The notes below the pieces were generated by a model. The model was not told the origin of the DNA, made no database searches, and saw only the letters and a list, made by a program, of their open reading frames with translations. From Candidatus Woesearchaeota archaeon (GTDB lineage: Archaea > Nanobdellota > Nanobdellia > Woesearchaeales > WJKV01), in assembly GCA_019323495.1 (NCBI GenBank), contig JAHWHE010000061.1, positions 1 through 13,618 on the forward strand: a DNA stretch of 13,618 bases, given 5' to 3'. Shown here piece by piece: positions 1 through 6,203 of this stretch. Within the stretch, counting starts at the first letter, position 1, and the number at the start of each line of letters is the position of its first letter. The position numbers and the translations under genes are program-made.

Positions 1-90
1 AATGGCTTTTTCGTCTGCTCTTGTCTGTGCATCTGTCAGTTTCTTCTCGACTTCGCCTTTGTCAGAATCAAATCTCTCATCTATCGCCAT
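1..90 (-). CDS. Unknown protein, N-terminal 30 codons only
   Basis: This is an open frame on the minus strand that starts with ATG at 90-88 and runs off the left edge of the window. The visible peptide begins MAIDERFDSDKGEVEKKL and is strongly charged and helix-prone, with no signal peptide or membrane segment. The start is supported by a TATA-like element centred about 25 nt upstream, the spacing expected for a leaderless archaeal mRNA. No family can be assigned from 30 residues. That it is a real gene is an inference from promoter spacing and an uninterrupted frame. Confidence 0.55.
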   Translation of the reverse strand, partial: MAIDERFDSDKGEVEKKLTDAQTRADEKAI

Positions 91-110
91 ACGAGGAGAG
101 TTGTATTTCT

Positions 111-120
111 TCTATATAAG
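111..120 (-). promoter_or_regulatory. TATA box of the left-edge gene
   Basis: On the minus strand this reads CTTATATAGA. Its centre lies about 25 nt before the ATG at 90, so transcription is predicted to start at or next to the start codon, giving a leaderless message. Confidence 0.5.
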
Positions 121-126
121 TTTTCG

Positions 127-140
127 TAATAAAAAAGAAA
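127..140 (-). terminator. Oligo-T terminator after tRNA-Leu
   Basis: Directly after the tRNA 3' end the minus strand reads TTTCTTTTTTATTA, a T-rich run typical of intrinsic termination in archaea. It also separates the tRNA from the TATA box of the next gene. Confidence 0.55.
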
Positions 141-253
141 TGTGGGGGCGAGGATTCGAACCCCGGAACCCACTAAGGGAATGGATTCCCCAAATGGGCT
201 TTACTAGCCCTCATCCTTGAGTCCATCGCGTTTGGCCACTTCGCTACCCCCAC
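141..253 (-). tRNA. tRNA-Leu (anticodon CAA), intron-containing
   Basis: The gene folds as a cloverleaf: acceptor stem GTGGGGG/CCCCCAC, D stem GCG/CGC, anticodon stem ATGGA/TCCAT, loop CTCAAGA after splicing with anticodon CAA (reads UUG), a long class II variable arm with a CCC/GGG stem, and T stem CGGGG/CCTCG (one G-U pair) around TTCGAAT. The discriminator base is A, as expected for leucine. CCA is not encoded, so it must be added after transcription. A 29-nt intron interrupts the anticodon loop after base 37. The long variable arm and A73 support Leu over Ser. Confidence 0.93.
187..215 (-). other. tRNA-Leu intron (position 37/38) with bulge-helix-bulge
   Basis: The intron lies between G37 (216) and A38 (186). 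Exon CTCA pairs with intron TGGG (one U-G pair), flanked by 3-nt bulges AGG and GAA; cutting after the second base of each bulge gives exactly the mature 7-nt loop CTCAAGA. GGGC/GCCC forms a hairpin inside the intron. This is the canonical substrate of the archaeal tRNA splicing endonuclease. Confidence 0.85.
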
Positions 254-282
254 GCAATGTACTCCCTGAAATTAGAAGTTTA

Positions 283-290
283 TTTATAAA
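283..290 (-). promoter_or_regulatory. TATA box of tRNA-Leu
   Basis: The symmetric core TTTATAAA is centred about 33 nt upstream of the mature tRNA 5' end, which leaves a short 5' leader for RNase P removal. It sits just after the stop codon of the upstream coiled-coil gene, so the tRNA appears to have its own promoter. Confidence 0.6.
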
Positions 291-302
291 TCTTGTGCAG
301 AA

Positions 303-689
303 TTATAGCAGGCTCAATTTCTTCTCAATATCTGTAAGTTCAGCTTCCAGTTTTTCGATCTCTGACATCTTTTTTCTCGGCACCTGGACCATCTTGACTT
401 CTTCTTTTCTCTCTATGGCTTTTATCTCTTTTTCAGGCTTTGCTCTTATCCTCGTCTTAGGCAGTTCTCTTTTCAGCTTATTGATCAAAAGCGTGATCTG
501 CGCAACAAGGTCCTTTAATTTCAATGTCTGCTTTGCTTTTTCCTCCCTTACAGACTTGAAATTCTCGTAAGTCTTCAAAATTGTGATTATGTCTTTTATT
601 GATTCGAGAACATCCCTTCTAAGTTCAGCAGGGTCAGTGACACCTACATAAAATACTTCCTTTTCCTCTTTTTCTTTTTTCTTTGCCAT
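303..689 (-). CDS. Unknown charged coiled-coil protein, 128 aa
   Basis: The product is predicted to be cytoplasmic: no signal peptide or membrane segment is present. A Lys/Glu-rich N-terminus (residues 1-12) is followed by a hydrophobic patch FYVGVTDPAELRRDVLES (13-30), a long amphipathic helical region (30-75), a basic linker with LPKTRIR (75-81), and a second coiled coil that ends the protein (about 107-128). Its ATG shares one base with the TAA stop of the 77-aa gene upstream (TAATG), so translation is probably coupled and the two products are likely made together. I do not recognise a named family. The layout suggests a small structural or scaffold protein, which is an inference from composition only. 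Confidence 0.8.
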   Translation of the reverse strand: MAKKKEKEEKEVFYVGVTDPAELRRDVLESIKDIITILKTYENFKSVREEKAKQTLKLKDLVAQITLLINKLKRELPKTRIRAKPEKEIKAIERKEEVKMVQVPRKKMSEIEKLEAELTDIEKKLSLL

Positions 690-922
690 TATACTGCTTC
701 AGGTTCGAATAATGTTTTATCTATGAACTGTATCTTTCTTTCGACAGCTGCCAGTCCGTTTTCCCATCTTTCAAGCTCGATGTCTTCTTCGTTCTTCAGC
801 TCGTTCAATTTTGCAAGGACGCTTTTTGCTTCTTCTAGCTTATTCTTCAGCATGTTCACTACATCCAGCACGTCCCTGTATTCCTCGATCCTTACATAGA
901 TTGGCATTTCTTTTTCATCCAT
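689..922 (-). CDS. Small coiled-coil protein, paralogue of its upstream neighbour
   Basis: This 77-residue protein consists almost entirely of one domain (8-77). The same domain forms the C-terminus of the 217-aa protein encoded just upstream: 70 residues align without a gap, and I count 26 identities. The shared core includes KNEED (36-40 of the domain), a conserved Trp (46), and a terminal DKTLFE motif. Secondary structure looks like a beta strand (IYVRI) followed by two helices. A strong Shine-Dalgarno GGAGG lies at 926-930, correctly spaced before the ATG at 922. The gene sits 8 nt after the upstream stop and overlaps the next gene by one base. The function is unknown; the pair may form heterodimers (inference). 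Confidence 0.85.
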   Translation of the reverse strand: MDEKEMPIYVRIEEYRDVLDVVNMLKNKLEEAKSVLAKLNELKNEEDIELERWENGLAAVERKIQFIDKTLFEPEAV

Positions 923-930
923 TTTGCCTC

Positions 931-1584
931 CTATACATATTTTGTCTCAAACAGTGTTTTGTCAACAAACAATAATTTTCTTTGCAAATCAGTCAACTGA
1001 GCTTGCCATTTGTCGAAGTGCCTGTCTTCTTCATTCTTTATCGCCACCAATTTGTCCAGGATCGCTTCGTGCTCGCCCAGATGCTCTCTGATGTCCCCTA
1101 TGCCCTCGAGCAGTTCTTTGAAATCATTAATCTCAACAAAGATTGTTTTCTTTGGCGCTCTTTTTTTCAATTCTTCTATCTCTTTTCTTTCCCTTCCGAC
1201 TTCTCTTTCTTCCATCCGCTCGACAGTCGCGATTTCAGCAGGACTTATCCTTCTGGGCTGGGGGAACGGTGGCAGTGGTGGCGGAGCAGGTCTTGCTCTA
1301 AACGCAGGTTTCACCATGGGCCTTGCTTCTCCCACAGACCTTATTTCTTCTACAAAAGGACTAGGTAATTCTCTAGGAACAGGCGGTGGTGGTGGCGGAA
1401 CTGCCCTTGAAATATCTGGGAACAATGGCATTTCTCTAGAAGGCATTGGCGGCATCTTTTTCGCAAACATGCTGGTTTCTTTTATAGGTTCCAGTTTAGG
1501 AAGAGGCGGCAAGCTAGGTCTTTTGCCAGATACCACATCTTTTTCTTTCTCTTTATCCTTTTCCAGGAATTTCAAAAAAGCCAC
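931..1584 (-). CDS. Proline-rich protein with C-terminal coiled-coil domain, 217 aa
   Basis: The product has a basic N-terminus (1-22), a long disordered Pro-rich segment (about 24-115) with runs such as PPPPPPVP (63-70) and APPPLPPFPQP (100-110), a charged linker (120-145), and a folded C-terminal domain (148-217) that is a paralogue of the whole downstream 77-aa protein. The start is GTG at 1584-1582, preceded by AGAGGT at 1594-1599; no better ATG exists in frame nearby. It is the first gene of a three-gene unit with its own TATA element. Proline runs of this kind commonly act as flexible tethers or docking sites in other proteins; whether that holds here is inference. No signal peptide is visible, so a cytoplasmic location is likely. 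The family is not recognised. Confidence 0.82.
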   Translation of the reverse strand: MAFLKFLEKDKEKEKDVVSGKRPSLPPLPKLEPIKETSMFAKKMPPMPSREMPLFPDISRAVPPPPPPVPRELPSPFVEEIRSVGEARPMVKPAFRARPAPPPLPPFPQPRRISPAEIATVERMEEREVGRERKEIEELKKRAPKKTIFVEINDFKELLEGIGDIREHLGEHEAILDKLVAIKNEEDRHFDKWQAQLTDLQRKLLFVDKTLFETKYV

Positions 1585-1593
1585 CCTACTCTA

Positions 1594-1630
1594 ACCTCTT
1601 TCAATTTAAACGAACTCAGCTATTTAAACC
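1594..1630 (-). promoter_or_regulatory. Promoter and RBS of the coiled-coil cluster
   Basis: On the minus strand a TATA-like GGTTTAAATA lies at 1621-1630 and a Shine-Dalgarno AGAGGT at 1594-1599. A start site about 26 nt past the TATA centre would fall near 1599, giving a short leader that just includes the ribosome-binding site. A second AT-rich element at 1602-1610 (TTTAAATTG) is closer to the start and would give a leaderless transcript, so the exact start is uncertain. Confidence 0.45.
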
Positions 1631-1679
1631 TTGTTCTATATCTTCGAGTGAAATCCTTGTGTTGTTATCCTTGAGTAGT

Positions 1680-2342
1680 CTACTTCTTTCTTTTCATCTT
1701 ATAGCTACGAATAATATCATACAGAGGGCACCAATACAGCGCGAAACTAAATGCAAACAAGGGCTCTTCTATAGGAATGCCTAATGGATTGAATCCAATA
1801 TAATATTGTGATACGTAGCTTTGACTCAAAGCAGGCAGGGTATACCATAAAATTGCAATGACAATGAAATATGCAATTGTCACAAAAACTGCGTTCAAAA
1901 AAATTATTTTCTGCTGTTCTTTGTTCAGGAACAGCATTATCACAAATGCGCCGGCAAGCATGCTGATCAAGCACCAGTGCATTGTGTTAAACTTAAATAC
2001 AAACTTTGCCAGGAATATCGCAGGAGCCACAAACACTAGCAGAGGATTGACATCCATCTTTAACAATTTTTTTTTCTTCACAACCTGATAAAGCACAGCA
2101 ACAAAACCTCCCACAAAAAAGCACCACAATATGCTGCAAAGATACAATTTGCCCGGTATCAATACAATTGACGGAAACTGCGGATTCCAGAAAGAAGGAA
2201 TGAATAATGGCTCGCTCAGGCCAAGAAGCCCTGCAAATATGCTGCTCAGGATGATCTTCATCCTGAGATCTTTCCTTAGGACAAAGAAAACAACCCAGAG
2301 AACTGCGAAAATTGCAGTCCATAGCTCGTAAATGTACATCAT
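1680..2342 (-). CDS. Integral membrane protein, lycopene-cyclase-domain-like
   Basis: The protein is polytopic, with about six to seven hydrophobic segments across 220 residues and a basic C-terminal tail (SYKMKRKK). Near the C-terminus PLGIPIEEPLF (about 186-196) matches the P-[IL]-E-E type motif of CarR/CrtYcd lycopene cyclases, which cyclise lycopene ends in the membrane. A related element, GLSEPLFIPSFW (41-52), lies in the first half and suggests an internal two-fold repeat, as in that family. Many archaeal members of this domain family have no proven carotenoid role, and no carotenoid gene is nearby. I chose ATG at 2342 over an in-frame GTG at 2360 because the TATA element is centred 26 nt before 2342 and almost touches 2360; an adjacent ATG at 2339 is also possible. 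Confidence 0.72.
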   Translation of the reverse strand: MMYIYELWTAIFAVLWVVFFVLRKDLRMKIILSSIFAGLLGLSEPLFIPSFWNPQFPSIVLIPGKLYLCSILWCFFVGGFVAVLYQVVKKKKLLKMDVNPLLVFVAPAIFLAKFVFKFNTMHWCLISMLAGAFVIMLFLNKEQQKIIFLNAVFVTIAYFIVIAILWYTLPALSQSYVSQYYIGFNPLGIPIEEPLFAFSFALYWCPLYDIIRSYKMKRKK

Positions 2343-2362
2343 TACATAATATACTATCACAA

Positions 2363-2372
2363 GATTTATATG
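2363..2372. promoter_or_regulatory. Shared bidirectional TATA element
   Basis: GATTTATATG reads as a TATA box on the plus strand (TTTATAT) and on the minus strand (ATATAAA). Its centre (2368) lies 27 nt before the ATG at 2395 on the plus strand and 26 nt before the ATG at 2342 on the minus strand. The two divergent genes therefore appear to be leaderless and to share one TBP site. Confidence 0.6.
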
Positions 2373-2394
2373 TTTTCTGTTTTTCTAATTATGC

Positions 2395-2769
2395 ATGGAA
2401 ATACCTTGGATATTGGTTTCGGTCGGAATCGGCATTATTTTGCTGGTATTTTTAGTGATATTCCTTGTGAAGGGCAGGAAAAGAGCGCCTACAGACTATT
2501 ATGCATTCTTCTGGATAGGTTGTTCTTGGATAGTCATAGGAATCCCGCTTTACATCACGACTGACAATTTTGGATTCATGGCAATGGGTGTTGTGTTCTT
2601 AGCAATAGGCTTGGCAAACAAAAGCAAGTGGAAGAAGAATAGGACATTGCAGAAGAGATGGAAAGATCTTGACACTCCAGAAAAATGGATGCGGATTCTT
2701 ATTTTCATCGCAGTGGCGATTGGAGTAGTTGCTCTGCTTATTGTTTATCTCAAAGGCAGAGGAATTTAG
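2395..2769 (+). CDS. Unknown four-helix membrane protein, 124 aa
   Basis: Hydrophobic segments lie at about 5-25, 38-54, 57-74 and 100-120. A basic loop (KGRKRAP) follows the first helix, and a conspicuously basic cytoplasmic-type linker (KSKWKKNRTLQKRWK) sits between helices 3 and 4. No catalytic motif or named family is recognised. The ATG at 2395 is placed 27 nt from the shared TATA element, supporting a leaderless transcript. It is divergent from the lycopene-cyclase-like gene and may be co-expressed with it, since both seem to use one promoter site. Confidence 0.78.
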   Translation: MEIPWILVSVGIGIILLVFLVIFLVKGRKRAPTDYYAFFWIGCSWIVIGIPLYITTDNFGFMAMGVVFLAIGLANKSKWKKNRTLQKRWKDLDTPEKWMRILIFIAVAIGVVALLIVYLKGRGI

Positions 2770-2770
2770 A

Positions 2771-2790
2771 TTTCTTCTAATTTTTCTTTG
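2771..2790 (+). terminator. T-rich terminator after the 124-aa membrane gene
   Basis: Immediately after the stop codon the sequence is TTTCTTCTAATTTTTCTTTG, a run of short oligo-T blocks consistent with archaeal termination, and a new promoter region follows. Confidence 0.45.
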
Positions 2791-2794
2791 AAAA

Positions 2795-2840
2795 GATATT
2801 TTAAGAATTAAAACAAGATTATTTTCTGAATTTTAAAGGA
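2795..2840 (+). promoter_or_regulatory. Promoter and RBS of the six-gene plus-strand unit
   Basis: An AT-rich TATA-like stretch, GATATTTTAAG, begins at 2795. A Shine-Dalgarno-like AAAGGA at 2835-2840 lies 8 nt before the ATG at 2849. The predicted start site near 2825 would give a leader of about 20-25 nt, so unlike its neighbours this gene probably has a leadered message. Confidence 0.4.
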
Positions 2841-2848
2841 AAATTAAA

Positions 2849-4660
2849 ATGAACAAATTAGCTTTAGCTCTATTCATCGCGGCAATAGTCTTAACCGTTG
2901 CAAGCGCTGTAAACGGAGTACAAATATCCGAGATAATGTATGATCCAGTTGGCGACGATTATGACTTTGAATTCATAGAGCTATACACAAATGAAACAGA
3001 AGACATAAGCAATTATCGTTTTGAGGGGATAGATTTCCAGTTCCCTGGCAACACGACAATAACTGGATATCTGGTTATCGCGAACACTCTCGCAGATTTC
3101 CAGCAGCGATATCCTGATGTCAGCATCGAGTTCGAGTTCAAGGGAGCGCTCTCTAATTCAGGCGAAACTATTGCGTTATTGAACGAGATGAATAAGATTG
3201 TTGATTCTGTTTCTTACGAACCAATCGCAGACCAAGGATACAGCCTGGAATTATATAACAATACCTTCATCCCTTCCAATCAATTGCACGGCACGCCTGG
3301 CAGCGCGTATGTTGTAACGGAAGATACAGAATTGAATGAAACAAATGAAGCAACTTCTAATCATACAAACAGCTGCGACCTTTCGCTCGACATATATCTC
3401 GACAAGCTGATTTTCCAGAACAATGAAAAAGTGCAGTACAAGCCGCTCATATACAACGATAGTTTTTTCGCGCAAGGAGAAGAACAGGACATTGATTATG
3501 TCATTGAGTATTTTATAGAAGATGCAATCGGCAATATTGTGAGAAGTTCGAGCAACACAACCAACACAAACACAAAGACATTCACGCCAGACATAGACGA
3601 GATGGACAAGGTATTTTTCATAACAATGACTGTTTTCCCTGAATGCAATGACACTAATCCAGAAAACAACAAGGCAATAAAATCTTTTTATGTCATAAAC
3701 AACATCTCGCAGTTGCCGAAGATTGAAATAAAAAGCATCAATCTTGGGACAGACAACAAGATAAAGTTCGGCGAGACATTGAAAGCAACAATCCTTGTCC
3801 AGAGGGGAAACAGCAGCAAGAAAACAGTCAGTCTGCAGGTAGAAGACATATCCGAGACAGTAAAGCTCAATATCGACAGCAAGAACGAGAACGAATTCAC
3901 AATACCAATGCAGCTAGATTCCAACTGCGATGATGATTTCAGCGATGGTTTGTATGATTTGGTGATTGAAGGTTTTGATTTGACAGTAAAAACCGCAGTA
4001 AATGTCGAAGGAAAAGTAAAATCTCAGTGCAGTTCTGTAAAAATCGAAGAAAATCCAGAAAAAACTGAAATAAATAAAGAAAGCGAAAATAAAACAAATA
4101 AAAAAGCAGTGATCATAAATTCTTTTTACACAAGAGCAAGAAACATGTTTGTTGGAAGAGAAATACTATTGTTCGCAAAGATTGAAAATAAGAATTTCAC
4201 AGACAATTATGATGTTATCTTGTTTGAACAGACTAATGGTTCAAACAATACTCTTTCTGAGCAAAGAATTTCCATGAAAGGAGGCCAGATTTTAGCCTTG
4301 AATTTCAGCGTAAACATAACAAAAAACACCTCTGCTTTTGGCCTGAAAATAGGCCAGAATCAGGCAGTTTTGGGCACCAAAAAAATCCCTATTTTTCCTG
4401 TTTTACAGGATGACGAATTAAGCCTTAATTCGCTTGAATTCGAAGGTTTCAGCGATTCTGGCCAATCTGAAAAAACAACCCTGAAAAACCCGAAAGATTT
4501 AAAAACTACAGCAACCTCTCAAGTAGCGTTAGAACAACAAAAAAACAAGGAGAGGGCTGTTGTTTTAGATAACGGTGAGGGTCAAAGAAAAAGGGTAATT
4601 AATTACCTTATAATGGGTCTTTCTGTGGCTCTAAACAGCATATTGATATGGCGAAGATAA
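2849..4660 (+). CDS. Secreted, C-terminally anchored lamin-tail-domain protein
   Basis: A signal peptide covers about residues 1-20 (MNKLALALFIAAIVLTVASA). A lamin-tail (LTD) beta-sandwich follows at about 24-155, with the hallmark ISEIMYDP, EFIELYTN and GYLVIAN segments and a closing HGTPGSA. The remainder (about 175-510) looks like extracellular Ig-like beta domains with four Cys (176, 266, 360, 394). A low-complexity linker (about 535-580) leads to a C-terminal membrane helix (583-600) ending in RR. I count 17 Asn-X-Ser/Thr sequons, in keeping with archaeal N-glycosylation outside the cell. LTD proteins in prokaryotes are often surface proteins or attached to secreted enzymes; no enzymatic domain is seen here. 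The last 13 bases overlap the next gene. Codons in the last third lean strongly to A-rich choices. Confidence 0.85.
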   Translation: MNKLALALFIAAIVLTVASAVNGVQISEIMYDPVGDDYDFEFIELYTNETEDISNYRFEGIDFQFPGNTTITGYLVIANTLADFQQRYPDVSIEFEFKGALSNSGETIALLNEMNKIVDSVSYEPIADQGYSLELYNNTFIPSNQLHGTPGSAYVVTEDTELNETNEATSNHTNSCDLSLDIYLDKLIFQNNEKVQYKPLIYNDSFFAQGEEQDIDYVIEYFIEDAIGNIVRSSSNTTNTNTKTFTPDIDEMDKVFFITMTVFPECNDTNPENNKAIKSFYVINNISQLPKIEIKSINLGTDNKIKFGETLKATILVQRGNSSKKTVSLQVEDISETVKLNIDSKNENEFTIPMQLDSNCDDDFSDGLYDLVIEGFDLTVKTAVNVEGKVKSQCSSVKIEENPEKTEINKESENKTNKKAVIINSFYTRARNMFVGREILLFAKIENKNFTDNYDVILFEQTNGSNNTLSEQRISMKGGQILALNFSVNITKNTSAFGLKIGQNQAVLGTKKIPIFPVLQDDELSLNSLEFEGFSDSGQSEKTTLKNPKDLKTTATSQVALEQQKNKERAVVLDNGEGQRKRVINYLIMGLSVALNSILIWRR

Positions 4661-5289
4661 ATCAGGTAGAAATCAAGGAAGCAGTTGACAAAGGGGGCCT
4701 GTTTTGCAGGGTTATCTGCGAAATCCTGGGCGGTCCGAAAGAATACGTAGAGAGGGCCATAGCCGATCTTGTGGAAAAATGCAAGAACTTGAAAGACATT
4801 AAATTTTATGATGCAGAGATATTTCCTATAAAAGAGCAGAAAGGCGGCCTGTTTTCCTCGTTTGCTGAAATCATGCTTTTGTTCAAGAAAAGAGATCCTT
4901 TGCTTGACTTCATGTATACATTTTTGCCAAGCTCGATCGAAGTCATAGAGCCTGAAAGCGTGACACTGACAAATGCATTTTTGTCGAACTGGTTCAATGA
5001 GTTTCAGGCAAGGCTGCACGCAACAGACAGGATTGCAAAAGAAGGAAATGCGTATAAGGCGCTATTCAGCAAGAACCAGATGGCGATTATAAGATACAAT
5101 ATTTTATCTCATTTGAGCACGCAGCCAGAAACAAAAAAACACCTGCACAAATTGATAGGGGTGGATGAAAAATCCTTTAACGATTTCATTGCTGTCTTGC
5201 AAAAGAGAGGAGAGATCGAGGAAAAAGACGGCAAACTGCAATTAACAAAGAAGGTGAAATTTGAAGATGACACTAAAGAACAAGGTTGA
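4648..5289 (+). CDS. Unknown archaeal protein with C-terminal winged helix
   Basis: The 213-residue product has an alpha/beta N-terminal region (about 1-130), with GGPKEYVERAIADLVEKC (28-45), KGGLFSSFAEIMLLF (65-79) and FLPSSIEVIEPE (91-102). A helical NAFLSNWFNEFQARLH stretch (109-124) follows, and then a winged-helix-like region (about 141-205) ending in KDGKLQLTKK. The C-terminal part resembles DNA-binding or protein-docking winged helices. It overlaps the surface-protein gene by 13 nt and scpB by 23 nt, so its translation is tightly tied to scpB. It occupies the place scpA often has before scpB, but I see no ScpA signature; calling it a ScpB partner would be speculation. No clear Shine-Dalgarno is visible. 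Confidence 0.8.
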   Translation: MAKINQVEIKEAVDKGGLFCRVICEILGGPKEYVERAIADLVEKCKNLKDIKFYDAEIFPIKEQKGGLFSSFAEIMLLFKKRDPLLDFMYTFLPSSIEVIEPESVTLTNAFLSNWFNEFQARLHATDRIAKEGNAYKALFSKNQMAIIRYNILSHLSTQPETKKHLHKLIGVDEKSFNDFIAVLQKRGEIEEKDGKLQLTKKVKFEDDTKEQG

Positions 5290-6184
5290 GGCGGTTTTAT
5301 TCGCAGTCGGAAAAAAGATAGAAGCGGACGAAATAGCTAAATTGTGCAATGCTCCTGTAGAGCCCATCAAGGAAGCTCTCAAGCAGCTGCAAGAGGACTA
5401 CAATCAAAGAGATTGCGCATTGATGATAACCGGCAGCGACAATGTGTGGAAGTTCGACATAAGAGAGAAATATCTTGACCTTGTCAAGAATCTGGTTGTT
5501 GAAACCGACCTTAGCAGGCAGGCTCTAGAGACCTTGGCGATAATTGCATATTCACAGCCGAACTGCATGCAGTCAGACGTCATCAAGAAACGAACGACCA
5601 ACGCTTACGAGCACATTAAAGAATTGAGCGACATGGGTTTTATCACAAAGGAAAGACTGGGAAGGACAAGGCGATTGAGACTGACCCAGAAATTTTTTGA
5701 ATATTTCGATATAAAGAAGCAAGAGATAAAAGAGATGTTCGAGCAGTTCCAGAAAGACGAACAGGAAGTCATCAACGGTGAAAAGGAATTAGAGAAATTA
5801 GAGGCAGAAAGGGAGCAAGAAAGAGAAGCACTGAAAAAATACCAGGAAAACAGGGACAAGGTGCAGAAAGAACTGAATACAAAGATGGACGACATGGAGA
5901 AAGAAGTCGAAGGGATAGCCCAAGCGTCAGAAGTCGATCTTGAAGGCTCTGAAGAACCATTGCCGGAATGGGTCGAAGAGGAGAAACGTTTGCAGGCTAT
6001 AGAAGAAGAAAAGAAAAGAAAGAAAGAAGAGATAGAGCAGAGAAAAAAAGAAATGGAAAAGCTGAAAAAACAGAGAGAGAAAGAAAGATTAAAGAGAGAA
6101 AAAGAGAGAGAAGAAAAACGCCTGGAAAAGGAAAAGTTAAAGCAGGAAAAAGAAAAATTAAAACAGCAAAAGGAGCAAGGGTAA
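5267..6184 (+). CDS. scpB: Segregation and condensation protein ScpB, long charged tail
   Basis: Residues 1-150 of the 305-aa product match ScpB. A first winged helix starts LKNKVEAVLFAVGKKIEADE, and a second begins with the family signature SRQALETLAIIAYSQP (83-98) and continues through HIKELSDMGFITKERLGRTRRLRLTQKFFEYF. ScpB is a dimer that binds the ScpA kleisin of SMC condensin and helps compact and segregate chromosomes. Residues about 153-305 are a non-family extension: a charged coiled coil with a break at about 215-237 (SEEPLPEW) and an almost pure Lys/Glu/Arg/Gln end. ATG at 5267 is preferred over TTG at 5261 because GGTGA at 5253-5257 is well spaced. The gene overlaps its upstream neighbour by 23 nt and lies 19 nt before gyrA. 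Neither smc nor scpA is in the window. Confidence 0.9.
   Translation: MTLKNKVEAVLFAVGKKIEADEIAKLCNAPVEPIKEALKQLQEDYNQRDCALMITGSDNVWKFDIREKYLDLVKNLVVETDLSRQALETLAIIAYSQPNCMQSDVIKKRTTNAYEHIKELSDMGFITKERLGRTRRLRLTQKFFEYFDIKKQEIKEMFEQFQKDEQEVINGEKELEKLEAEREQEREALKKYQENRDKVQKELNTKMDDMEKEVEGIAQASEVDLEGSEEPLPEWVEEEKRLQAIEEEKKRKKEEIEQRKKEMEKLKKQREKERLKREKEREEKRLEKEKLKQEKEKLKQQKEQG
5990..6180 (+). repeat. Polypurine low-complexity tract in scpB
   Basis: About 190 bases of the coding strand are nearly all A and G, built from AAA, AAG, GAA, GAG and AGA codons for the Lys/Glu/Arg tail of ScpB. The tract is imperfect rather than an exact tandem repeat. Long polypurine runs can slip during replication or form triplex DNA; neither is shown here. 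Confidence 0.6.
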
Positions 6185-6203
6185 TCCTTAATTTATATTC
6201 AAA

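Noticed and set aside
2..220. A 72-codon plus-strand open frame across the tRNA
   Set aside because: It runs through the tRNA, its terminator and a TATA box, so it is not a credible gene.
141..253. Reading the long-armed tRNA as tRNA-Ser
   Set aside because: The anticodon is CAA and the discriminator base is A, both fitting leucine.
217..570. A plus-strand open frame spanning the tRNA gene edge and the antisense of the 128-aa gene
   Set aside because: It overlaps the tRNA and is mostly the complement of Lys/Glu codons, giving a Ser/Phe-rich peptide with no recognisable family.
1010..1594. A 194-codon plus-strand open frame with glycine runs
   Set aside because: It is antisense to the proline-rich gene; poly-Gly mirrors poly-Pro codons, and no ribosome-binding site or domain is present.
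4648..5289. Calling the gene before scpB scpA
   Set aside because: Position and a C-terminal winged helix are suggestive, but I see none of the ScpA sequence blocks, so it is left unnamed.
6190..6197. TATA-like TTTATATT just before gyrA as a separate promoter
   Set aside because: It lies only 7-14 nt before the ATG, too close for a leaderless start, so it is more likely chance AT-rich spacer; transcription probably continues from upstream.
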